Shown piece by piece: positions 6,206-12,358 of a stretch of 12,358 nucleotides of DNA. Origin of the DNA: JANOGU01 sp031406135 (GTDB taxonomy: Bacteria > Pseudomonadota > Alphaproteobacteria > Rhodobacterales > Rhodobacteraceae). A model generated the notes under the pieces. The model saw nothing but the letters and a program-made list of their open reading frames with translations, was not told the DNA's origin and searched no databases. Position numbers and translations under genes: made by a program. Within the stretch, counting starts at the first letter, position 1. Each line of letters begins with the position of its first letter. Where the stretch lies: contig JANOGU010000355.1 in NCBI GenBank assembly GCA_031406135.1, positions 1 to 12,358 of the forward strand. Direction: 5' to 3'.

Positions 6206-7914
6206 GGCCGCGCCCCGGCGGCGAGGGCGGGCGCCGGGACGCCGGACCCCGGCCGCAGGATGCGCGCCAGCACCGCGTCGCGCGGCCCGAAAGCGCGCAT
6301 CCGGCCGGCGTCGAGGAACAGAACGAGGTTGCAGGCGGCGAGCGCAGACGGACGGTGCGACAGGACGATCACGATGCGGCCGGCAGCACGGGCGCTGGCG
6401 ACAGCGCGGTTCAGGGCCTGCACGCCGGTATCGTCGAGGCTGGCGTTGGGTTCGTCGAGGACCAGCATGACCGGATCGCCATAGACCGCGCGGGCCAGCG
6501 CCACGCGCTGTCGCTGGCCGCCCGAGAGCCTGCCGCCAGCTTCGCCGACCTGCGTGTCATAGCCCTGTGGCAGGGACAGGATCATCTCGTGCGCGGCCGC
6601 AGCCTGGGCCGCCGCCACGGTCGCCCCAGGGTCGGGGTCCGCCGCGAACCGGGCGATGTTCTGCGCGATCGTTCCCGGGAACAGCACGACATCCTGAGGC
6701 AGGTAGCCGAAGAGACGGCCGCGCGTCCTGCGGTCGTACTGGGCCAGTTCGGCGCCGCCCAGCCGCACCGTGCCCCGTGCGGGCGGCCAGAGCCCAAGGA
6801 GCGCGCGCGCGAGCGTGGACTTGCCCGCGGCGGCAGGGCCGATCACCGCAATGGCGTCACCGGCGACGGCCGAGAACGTCAGGCCCTGAACCGTTGCCGC
6901 CGCGTCCCCTGGCGGTCCGGCAGCCAGGTCCGCAACGTCGAGCCGCGGCGCCGGACCTGGCAACGGCATTCGCGGCAAAGGCGCCACGGCGCCGGACAGA
7001 AGGCGGTTCAGGTCCGTCCATCCCGCCCGCGCGCGCTGCAGTTGCGGCCAGGAGCCCACGATCAGTTCGATGGGCGCCAGCGCCCGGCCGAGCAGGATCG
7101 AGCCCGCGATCATTGCCCCGGCCGACATCTGGCCCTGCAGCACGAGCCAGGCGCCGAGCGCGAGGATGGCCGACTGCACCATGAGCCTGAACGCCCGGGT
7201 CGCGGCCGAACAGCGCTCGGCGACGTCCGACCCCGCAATCGCGGCCACCAGCGCCGCCTGCCGCGCCGACTGCCAATGGCGTTCCATGTCCGGCAGCATG
7301 CCGAGACCTTGCACGGTCTCGATCCCTGAGCGCGTGACCTCGGCCCAGGCCTCTGCCTCGGACTGCTGCCGCGCGGCCAGTGCCCGGGGTGCGGCGCTCC
7401 AGCGCTGGCTGGCGAGCGCCAGGATCAGGATCACCGTGCCGGCCGCGATGGCGAACCAGCCCATCGCAGGATGGAACAGAAAAAGCACCACGACAAAGAC
7501 CGGCGCCCAGGGCAGGTCGAACAGCGCGCCCGTGGCCGACGATCCCAGCACGGAGCGGACCGCCGACAGGTCGCGCAGTCCTGCGGCGGGGCGGCCAGGT
7601 ATCTGCGGCTGTTCCGCCTGCCGCATCTCCGCCTCGAACACGCGGCGGTCGAGCCCGGTCTGGAAGCCCGCGCCGATCCGCGCCTGCACCCGGCCCCGCA
7701 CCAGGTCGAGCAGGCCCATGATCGCGAACAGAAAGGTGGCGATCACCGTCAGCGCCAGAAGCGTGGGCACGGACCGGCTGGCGAGCACCCGGTCATAGAC
7801 CTGCAGCATGTAGAGGGGGCCGGTCAGCATCAGGAGGTTCATCGCGGCGCTGAACAGCGCGACGCCGACCAGCGCCCCCCGATATGGCGACAGCGCGTGC
7901 CTGACCGCGCTCAT
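6202..7914 (-). CDS. Type I secretion ABC exporter (PrtD-like permease/ATPase)
   Basis: This 570-residue half-transporter has an N-terminal membrane domain (about residues 1-310, with spans near 14-34, 50-70, 132-170 and 245-290) fused to an ATPase domain. It opens with the PrtD hallmark NLLMLTGPLYMLQVYDRVL (26-44). The ATPase has Walker A GPAAAGKST (359-367), a Q-loop at Q407, the signature LSGGQ (463-467), Walker B LVLDE (484-488) and H520. It lacks an N-terminal C39 peptidase or CLD domain, which places it with the protease/lipase/RTX-exporting PrtD group. The start is the ATG at 7914, which gives the family length. A GTG at 8019 would add 35 low-complexity residues. It forms a two-gene operon with the adaptor; its cargo is not in the window. 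Confidence 0.92.
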   Translation of the reverse strand: MSAVRHALSPYRGALVGVALFSAAMNLLMLTGPLYMLQVYDRVLASRSVPTLLALTVIATFLFAIMGLLDLVRGRVQARIGAGFQTGLDRRVFEAEMRQAEQPQIPGRPAAGLRDLSAVRSVLGSSATGALFDLPWAPVFVVVLFLFHPAMGWFAIAAGTVILILALASQRWSAAPRALAARQQSEAEAWAEVTRSGIETVQGLGMLPDMERHWQSARQAALVAAIAGSDVAERCSAATRAFRLMVQSAILALGAWLVLQGQMSAGAMIAGSILLGRALAPIELIVGSWPQLQRARAGWTDLNRLLSGAVAPLPRMPLPGPAPRLDVADLAAGPPGDAAATVQGLTFSAVAGDAIAVIGPAAAGKSTLARALLGLWPPARGTVRLGGAELAQYDRRTRGRLFGYLPQDVVLFPGTIAQNIARFAADPDPGATVAAAQAAAAHEMILSLPQGYDTQVGEAGGRLSGGQRQRVALARAVYGDPVMLVLDEPNASLDDTGVQALNRAVASARAAGRIVIVLSHRPSALAACNLVLFLDAGRMRAFGPRDAVLARILRPGSGVPAPALAAGARP

Positions 7915-8157
7915 CGGCGAGGGCCTGGGCCGGGTGCCGTGCGTGCCGCCGAGGCGCGTCGCGCCGGCTGGGTCGGGACGGGGGCGCGATGATCGGGGGA
8001 TGGCGGCAGCGCGGGACACCTTGGCGGATCGTCGGTCAAGGGAAATGGACCGCTTCGGGGTGAATATTCGATGAAGCGCGGAAGCGACTCCCGCGCGGCC
8101 CGGCCGGCGCTGGCCTCCCTGGACCTGCGCCAGCCGGCGATGGACAGTGCGCGCGCC
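7915..8157. other. Intergenic region upstream of the secretion cassette
   Basis: This 243-base gap lies between the end of the GntR gene and the exporter start, both on the minus strand, and should hold the exporter promoter. TTGACC on the minus strand (8039-8034) is a good -35 hexamer but no fitting -10 follows at 16-18 bases. GAATATTC (8062-8069 region) is an isolated AT-rich palindrome. A GC-only dyad, GCGCGCG at 8149-8155 with CGCGCGC at 8163-8169, spans the GntR stop codon and might help end that transcript, though no T-run follows. No gene was seen. Confidence 0.35.
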
Positions 8158-8835
8158 TCAGCCGCGCGCGCGGTCCGCTTCGAGGAACTCGGTCAGCGAC
8201 CGGCTTGCCCCCAGGATATGGGCGCGGGTCAGTTCTGCCGCGGCAGCGGCGTCGCGGGCCATGGCGGCGCGCAGGATGCCGGCGTGTTCGCGCCGCGCCC
8301 GTTCGATGCCGTGCGTCAGGACGAGTTGCGCGCGCAGGTAGCGGGCGATCTTGTCGAGCGCCTTGGAGACCACTTGCAAGTGGTAGGGCCGGCCGCAGTC
8401 GCGGTAGAGCGTGTAGTGGAACAGCCGGTTCAGCGCCGCCCAGCGGCCGCTGTCCGGTTCGCTCGCGAACGCGTCGGCGAAGGCCTTGGCCTCGGCCAGC
8501 GTCGCATCGGTGATGTTGCTGACCGACTGCCGGATCACCTCGCTTTCGACCAGCGAGCGGAACTCGAACATTTCTGCGATCTCCTCGATCGACAGCGAGG
8601 AGACGACCGCGCCCTTGTGGCGCTGGGTCGTCACCAGGCCCTGTTCCTCCAGCCGGGCCAGGGCCTCGCGCACCGGAATCCGGCTGACGTTGAACATCCG
8701 CGCGATGTGATCCTGGCGCAGCGTCGCGCCGTCTTGCAGCGAGCCTTCGACGATGGCCTCGCGCAGGGCGTCGAAAATCACCTCTGCCGGTGACGGCATG
8801 GCACCGAGGTCGGTGGTCTTCAGCTTGAGGTCCAT
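8158..8835 (-). CDS. GntR-family transcriptional regulator, FCD (FadR) subfamily
   Basis: This 225-residue regulator has an N-terminal winged helix-turn-helix (about 14-80) with the GntR signature QDHIARMFNVSRIPVREAL (41-59), then an all-helical FCD effector domain (about 83-215). The FCD metal/ligand pattern is visible as N136-x3-H140, H184 and H206; the first position is often Asp in the family. Such proteins usually repress neighbouring catabolic and transport genes until a carboxylate effector binds. It is divergent from the amino-acid importer operon, so that operon and its own gene are the likely targets. I chose ATG 8835; ATG 8895 is possible, but the most upstream in-frame ATG at 8937 lies upstream of the proposed minus-strand -10 (8920-8915). 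Confidence 0.93.
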   Translation of the reverse strand: MDLKLKTTDLGAMPSPAEVIFDALREAIVEGSLQDGATLRQDHIARMFNVSRIPVREALARLEEQGLVTTQRHKGAVVSSLSIEEIAEMFEFRSLVESEVIRQSVSNITDATLAEAKAFADAFASEPDSGRWAALNRLFHYTLYRDCGRPYHLQVVSKALDKIARYLRAQLVLTHGIERARREHAGILRAAMARDAAAAAELTRAHILGASRSLTEFLEADRARG

Positions 8836-8913
8836 CTTGCCCGTCTGCCCGCATGTCCCGGCGCGATGACCGGATCGGCCCGGAAGCGAATGCATCCGCA
8901 GTGATACGGTGGG

Positions 8914-8950
8914 TTGTATATTGTGTATTGGATCCAATTTCCACTACAAA
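8914..8950. promoter_or_regulatory. Divergent promoters with palindromic operator (GntR / amino-acid ABC operon)
   Basis: This is an AT-rich island in GC-rich surroundings, between the divergent starts at 8835 and 8997. ATTGGATCCAAT (8927-8938) is a perfect 12-bp palindrome with the TTGG-N2-CCAA shape expected for FCD-type GntR operators. Just before it, TTGTATA, TTGTGTA and TTGGATC follow in tandem 7-base steps (8914-8934). A minus-strand promoter fits TGGAAA (8943-8938), a 17-base spacer and TATACA (8920-8915). A plus-strand one fits TTGTGT (8921-8926), 18 bases and TACAAA (8945-8950). The palindrome lies in both spacers, so one bound repressor would block both directions. The promoter hexamers are moderate matches (3-4 of 6). 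Confidence 0.6.
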
Positions 8951-8996
8951 GAAGCTGGCGCGATTCCTCTCGGGCGCCGCAACAGGAGTGGGATCA

Positions 8997-9803
8997 ATGA
9001 AGAAAACAATCCTTGCCGCCGCCAGTGCCCTTGCCGTGCTGGCCTCGGGCGCGGCGCAGGCCGACAAGCTGGACGACATCATCGCCTCGGGCGTGCTGCG
9101 CTGCGCCATCGTGCTGGACTTCCCGCCGATGGGATCGCGCGATGCCGACAACAATCCCGTGGGCTTTGACGTCGACTATTGCAACGATCTGGCCGCGGCG
9201 CTGGGGGTCACGCCGGAATATGTGGAAACGCCCTTCCCCGACCGCATCCCCGCGCTGGTCTCCGGCCGCGCCGATGTGGGCATCGCCTCGACTTCCGACA
9301 CGCTGGAGCGGGCCAAGACGATCGGCTTTTCCATCCCCTACTTCGCCTTCACCAACGTCGTGCTGACCCGCGAGGACGCGGGCATCGCCAACTTCGACGG
9401 CATGGCCGGCAAGACCGTGGGATCGGTCGCCGGCACCTTCGAGGGGATCAAGCTCGAAGACAACGTCAAGGCCTGGGGCGCAGGCGAGTTCCGGCCCTAC
9501 CAGACGCAGGCCGACGTCTTCCTGGCGCTGAGCCAGGGCCAGATCGACGCCACCGTCGTCACCTCGACCGTGGCCTCGGCGATCATCGCCACCGGCGAGT
9601 ATCCCGGGCTGACAATGGCCGGCGATGCGCCCTATCCGATCGACTACGTGTCGCTGATCGCGCTGCGCGAGGAGCAGGGGCTGCTCAACTACCTCAACCT
9701 CTTCGTCAACATCCAGGTGCGCAACGGGCGCTATCAGGAGCTTTATGACAAGTACATCGGCGGCGCTGCGCCGGGCTTGACCATCGACGGTGTCTATCGC
9801 TGA
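8997..9803 (+). CDS. Periplasmic amino-acid-type binding protein (SBP_bac_3 family)
   Basis: This 268-residue family-3 solute-binding protein is the receptor of the importer that follows. A Sec signal peptide is evident (MKKTILAAAS, hydrophobic core, AQA before D23). The mature part shows the family signature GFDVDYCNDLAAALG (56-70) and STSDTLERAKTIGFSIPYF (98-116). In that segment S100 and R105 match, by spacing, the Thr and Arg that hold the ligand alpha-carboxylate in glutamine-binding protein. The ATG at 8997 has AGGAG eight bases upstream. It is first in the operon, preceded by the operator region and followed by a strong hairpin before the permeases. Ligand is not readable from the sequence; an amino acid or imino acid such as hydroxyproline fits the neighbours. 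Confidence 0.93.
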   Translation: MKKTILAAASALAVLASGAAQADKLDDIIASGVLRCAIVLDFPPMGSRDADNNPVGFDVDYCNDLAAALGVTPEYVETPFPDRIPALVSGRADVGIASTSDTLERAKTIGFSIPYFAFTNVVLTREDAGIANFDGMAGKTVGSVAGTFEGIKLEDNVKAWGAGEFRPYQTQADVFLALSQGQIDATVVTSTVASAIIATGEYPGLTMAGDAPYPIDYVSLIALREEQGLLNYLNLFVNIQVRNGRYQELYDKYIGGAAPGLTIDGVYR

Positions 9804-9818
9804 GGCAGCAGTGAGGTT

Positions 9819-9841
9819 GCGCGCCGCCACCGGCGGCGCGC
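9819..9841 (+). repeat. Perfect 10-bp GC hairpin between binding-protein and permease genes
   Basis: GCGCGCCGCC (9819-9828) pairs fully with GGCGGCGCGC (9832-9841) around an ACC loop. It starts 15 bases after the binding-protein stop and is followed by ATTCTCATC, not a true T-run. It therefore more likely stabilises the upstream message or causes partial termination than ends the operon. That would raise binding-protein levels over permease, as with intercistronic hairpins after malE and similar genes. Confidence 0.72.
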
Positions 9842-9875
9842 ATTCTCATCCGAGCGTAACCCGGCGGCACGCGCG

Positions 9876-10541
9876 ATGTTCAATTACACCTTCCACTGGC
9901 ATCAGGCCTTCCGCGCCCTGCCCGACCTGTTGCAGGGCGCGCTGGTCACCTTGCAGGTGGCCTTGCTGTCGATGGTCCTGGGCGTCGCCTTTGCAGTCGT
10001 GCTGGCGCTGGGGCGGATGTCGGCGAACCGGTTCGCCTATGGCGCGGCCACGGCCTGGGTCGAGGTGGCGCGCAACACGCCGGCGCTGTTCCAGATCTAC
10101 ATGGCGCATTTCGGGCTGGGCGCCTTCGGCATCCATCTCAGCCCCTGGACGGCACTTCTGGCCGGGATCACCTTCAACAATGCGGGCTACCTGGCCGAGA
10201 TCTTCCGCGGCGCCCTGCGCGCGATCCCGCCGACCCAGACCCGCGCCGCGCGGTCCCTGGGCATGGGCCCGCTGCGCGCCTTCTGGTCGGTGATCGCGCC
10301 GCAGATGTTCCGCATCTCGTTTCCGCCGATGACCAACCAGATGGTCTGGGCGATCCTGATGACCTCGCTGGGTCTTACCGTGGGGCTGGCGACCGACCTT
10401 GCCGGGGTGACGCAGAACCTGAACGTGCGCACCTTCCGCACCTTCGAGTTCTTCGCCATCGCGGCGGTCCTGTATTACCTGATCGCCAAGGCGGTGATGC
10501 TGGGCGCGCGCCTGCTCGCCTGGCGGCTGTTCCGGTATTGA
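9876..10541 (+). CDS. Amino-acid ABC transporter permease (HisM/GlnP family), first
   Basis: This is a 221-residue inner-membrane permease of the polar amino-acid (HAAT) class. It has hydrophobic segments at about 20-46, 66-104 and in the last 70 residues, with the family motif EVARNTPALFQIY at 63-75. The EAA-type docking loop is at about 111-145 (RGALRAIPPTQTRAARSLGMG). The ATG at 9876 gives a normal family length; no strong ribosome binding site is visible upstream, which together with the preceding hairpin points to lower translation than the binding protein. The second permease starts nine bases after its stop. The two would form the heterodimeric channel. Confidence 0.92.
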   Translation: MFNYTFHWHQAFRALPDLLQGALVTLQVALLSMVLGVAFAVVLALGRMSANRFAYGAATAWVEVARNTPALFQIYMAHFGLGAFGIHLSPWTALLAGITFNNAGYLAEIFRGALRAIPPTQTRAARSLGMGPLRAFWSVIAPQMFRISFPPMTNQMVWAILMTSLGLTVGLATDLAGVTQNLNVRTFRTFEFFAIAAVLYYLIAKAVMLGARLLAWRLFRY

Positions 10542-10550
10542 GGGGGGCAG

Positions 10551-11204
10551 ATGTTCGACACCGGTCTGTCGCTCAACGACCTCTTGTTCCTCGCCAAGGG
10601 CGCGGGTGTGACGCTGGCGATCACCGCGGTTGCGGTCCTGTTCGGCACGTTCCTTGGCGTCGTCTTCGGCACGATCAAGGCGCAGGTGTCGGCGCTGGCG
10701 GCAGCGCCGCTGACCTTCGTTCTCGACGTGCTGCGGTCGGTGCCGCTGCTGATCCAGCTGATCCTGGCCAATGCCTTCCAGTCCATCGCCGGCTGGGGCT
10801 GGTCGCCCTTCACCGTCGCCTGCGTGATGCTGTCGCTCTACACCTCGGCCTACTGCACCGAGATCGTGCGGGGGGGCATCGAGGCGGTGCCCGCCGTCAC
10901 CCGCCGCGCCGCGCGGTCGCTGGGGATGAGCTGGACGCAGGACATGACCAACGTCACCCTGCCGATGGCCCTGCGCGTGGCCCTGCCGGGCTGGATCGGG
11001 CTGACGCTCGGGGTGATGAAGGACAGCGCGCTGGTGCTGTGGCTCGGCATCATCGAGCTTTTGCGCTCGTCACAGATTCTCGTTACCCGCCTGCAGGAGC
11101 CGCTGTTCATCCTGATGCTTACCGGGCTGATCTACTTCGCGATTTCCTTCCCCATCGCCCGCCTCGGCGGCCGGCTCGAATCCAGGTGGCGCGAGAATGA
11201 TTGA
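10551..11204 (+). CDS. Amino-acid ABC transporter permease (HisQ/GlnP family), second
   Basis: This 217-residue membrane protein is homologous to the preceding permease. It shows VLRSVPLLIQL (60-70), the counterpart of the RNTPALFQ motif, and an EAA loop at about 106-138 (VRGGIEAVPAVTRRAARSLGMSW). The start has AGGGGGG directly upstream, beginning at the last base of the previous stop codon, so re-initiation by the same ribosome is likely. It overlaps the ATPase gene by eight bases. Having two distinct permeases, not a homodimer, is usual for importers of basic and imino acids. Confidence 0.92.
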   Translation: MFDTGLSLNDLLFLAKGAGVTLAITAVAVLFGTFLGVVFGTIKAQVSALAAAPLTFVLDVLRSVPLLIQLILANAFQSIAGWGWSPFTVACVMLSLYTSAYCTEIVRGGIEAVPAVTRRAARSLGMSWTQDMTNVTLPMALRVALPGWIGLTLGVMKDSALVLWLGIIELLRSSQILVTRLQEPLFILMLTGLIYFAISFPIARLGGRLESRWREND

Positions 11205-11919
11205 GGTCGACAACGTCCACAAAGCCTTCGGCGCGCTTCAGGTCCTCAAGGGCGTGTCGCTGACCGTGCAGAAAGGCGAGGTCGTCACCGTGATCGGCGG
11301 TTCGGGCTCGGGCAAGTCGACGCTGCTGACCTGCATCAACGGGCTGGAGCCGATCCAGCAGGGCCGGATCGTGGTGGACGGCACCGTCGTCCACGCGCCG
11401 GGCACCGACCTCAACAAGCTGCGCCGCAAGATCGGCATCGTGTTCCAGCAGTTCAACGCCTTCCCGCACCTGACCGTGCTGGAGAACGTCACGCTCGCCC
11501 CGCGCAAGGTGCTGGGCATGGCGCGCGCGCCGGCCGAGGAGGTCGCGGTCAGGCAGCTGTCGCATGTTGGCCTGGCCGACAAGCTTTCGGTCTATCCCTC
11601 GCGCCTGTCCGGCGGGCAGCAGCAGAGGATGGCGATTGCGCGCGCGCTCGCCATGTCGCCCGACTACATGCTGTTCGACGAGGTGACCTCGGCGCTCGAC
11701 CCACAACTCGTGGGTGAGGTGCTGGATACCCTGCGGCTGCTGGCCGGCGAGGGCATGACGATGATCTGCGTCACCCACGAGATGCGCTTTGCCCGCGAGG
11801 TTTCGGACCGGGTGGCCTTCGTCAAGGACGGACTGATCCACGAGATCGGCAGGCCAGCGCAGATTTTCGAGCATCCCGAACAACCGGAAACCGCGGCCTT
11901 CCTGAAGGCCACTCATTAA
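11197..11919 (+). CDS. Amino-acid ABC transporter ATP-binding protein (GlnQ/HisP family)
   Basis: This 240-residue ATPase is the energy subunit of the importer. It has Walker A GGSGSGKST (34-42), a Q-loop FQQFNAFPHLTVLENV (83-98), the signature LSGGQ (137-141), Walker B MLFDE (158-162) followed by VTSALDP, and H194 in VTHEM. It has no C-terminal regulatory domain, matching the short GlnQ/HisP type and contrasting with the longer PotA-like ATPase at 1035-2054. The ATG at 11197 lies within the end of the permease gene (eight-base overlap) with AGGTGG upstream. The enzyme gene follows 23 bases after its stop, so transport and catabolism are probably co-transcribed. Confidence 0.95.
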   Translation: MIEVDNVHKAFGALQVLKGVSLTVQKGEVVTVIGGSGSGKSTLLTCINGLEPIQQGRIVVDGTVVHAPGTDLNKLRRKIGIVFQQFNAFPHLTVLENVTLAPRKVLGMARAPAEEVAVRQLSHVGLADKLSVYPSRLSGGQQQRMAIARALAMSPDYMLFDEVTSALDPQLVGEVLDTLRLLAGEGMTMICVTHEMRFAREVSDRVAFVKDGLIHEIGRPAQIFEHPEQPETAAFLKATH

Positions 11920-11942
11920 CAAACGCGAAGGAGTCCAGGACC

Positions 11943-12358
11943 ATGTGGACGGGCATGATGCCGGCCGTGACCACCAAGTTCACGCCGGAAGGCGAACTCG
12001 ACCGCAGCGAGATGGAACGCTGCTTCGCGCTGCAGATCGAGGCCGGCAACGCCGGGCTGATCACCTGCGGCACGCTGGGCGAGGGCAACATGCTGAGCCA
12101 TGACGAGCGGCTGGAGGTCTTGCGGACTGCAAAGGCGGTAGCCGGCCGTCGGCCGGTGCTGCTGACCGTGTCGGAACCCGGCACGCGCGAGGCCTGCGCG
12201 CTGGCGGCGCGGGCGGCCCGGGCAGGGGCAGACGGGCTGATGATCGTGCCCTCGCCGATCTACCACACCAACCGGGCCGAGACCGTCGCCAACCTCAACG
12301 CCATCGCTGCGGCGGGCGGGCTGCCGGTGATGATCTATTCCAACCGCGTCGGCTACCG
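11943..12358 (+). CDS. DapA/NanA-family class I aldolase or deaminase, N-terminal part (runs off right edge)
   Basis: The first 138 codons of a dihydrodipicolinate-synthase superfamily (TIM barrel, Schiff-base lysine) enzyme are present. They show PAVTTKF (7-13), the substrate carboxylate loop CGTLGE (42-47), Y107 in PSPIYH and Y132 in VMIYSN, positions that line up with T44, Y107 and Y133 of E. coli DapA. DapA's T45 is replaced by L45, so a true lysine-pathway DapA is unlikely. The catalytic lysine would lie just past the edge. AAGGAG (11928-11933) precedes the ATG by nine bases. With a GntR/FCD regulator and amino-acid importer in front, a pyrroline-4-hydroxy-2-carboxylate deaminase of hydroxyproline breakdown is the favoured guess; other sugar-acid dehydratases or aldolases remain possible. 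Confidence 0.88.
   Translation, partial: MWTGMMPAVTTKFTPEGELDRSEMERCFALQIEAGNAGLITCGTLGEGNMLSHDERLEVLRTAKAVAGRRPVLLTVSEPGTREACALAARAARAGADGLMIVPSPIYHTNRAETVANLNAIAAAGGLPVMIYSNRVGY

Noticed and set aside
4571..6484. 637-codon open frame on the plus strand
   Set aside because: It runs antisense to the adaptor and binding-protein genes, is rich in R, G, A and P, and shows no domain. It is a high-GC shadow of the real minus-strand genes.
8034..8039. TTGACC as a -35 box for the secretion cassette
   Set aside because: No acceptable -10 hexamer lies 16-18 bases downstream on the minus strand, so a promoter cannot be claimed.
8853..8996. Extension of the amino-acid binding protein frame upstream of 8997
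   Set aside because: It would place the operator and promoter inside the gene and bury a clear signal peptide. The AGGAG before 8997 decides the start.
1..12358. CRISPR arrays, tRNA or rRNA genes, riboswitches
   Set aside because: No regularly spaced repeats, cloverleaf-like segments or conserved RNA motifs were recognised in the intergenic gaps by eye.

Overview
The window is GC-rich DNA with densely packed, mostly translationally coupled genes. Codon choice (strong G/C third positions), gene families and the style of the transport operons suggest an alphaproteobacterium, most likely of the Rhodobacterales/Paracoccaceae type. The organism is inferred, not shown.

Layout. (1) Positions 1-134: the 5' end of an IS481-type transposase gene on the minus strand, running off the left edge, with a probable element end near 128 and a GCTAGC target motif beside it. 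(2) Positions 135-306: no gene, but a likely terminator at 282-302 that closes the operon to its right. (3) Positions 307-4800, minus strand: a five-gene operon made of a periplasmic binding protein, two permeases and an ATPase of the spermidine/putrescine (PotABCD-like) class, followed by a metallo-beta-lactamase-fold hydrolase. Every junction after the first permease is a four-base stop/start overlap. (4) Positions 4925-7914, minus strand: a two-gene type I secretion cassette (PrtD-like ABC exporter and HlyD/PrtE-like adaptor) with no outer-membrane channel or secreted substrate in view. (5) Positions 8158-8835, minus strand: a GntR/FCD repressor, divergent from (6) positions 8997-11919, plus strand: an amino-acid (HAAT-type) ABC importer of binding protein, two permeases and ATPase. 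(7) From 11943 to the right edge: the first 138 residues of a DapA/N-acetylneuraminate-lyase-family enzyme.

How the genes work together. Regions 5-7 look like one catabolic unit. A FCD-type regulator with a palindromic operator in the shared promoter region would control import of an amino-acid-like compound and its breakdown by the DapA-family enzyme. The best guess, from family and gene order, is hydroxyproline degradation with the enzyme acting as a pyrroline-hydroxycarboxylate deaminase. Region 3 would import a cationic or amine-like solute, with the hydrolase possibly acting on it after uptake. Both importers carry a perfect 10-bp GC-rich hairpin between the binding-protein gene and the first permease gene, which fits differential expression of the binding protein.

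I did not find a clearly undescribed system. The most useful leads are the repressor/operator region, the hydrolase fused by overlap to a polyamine-type importer, and the IS481 end with its possible read-through guard.
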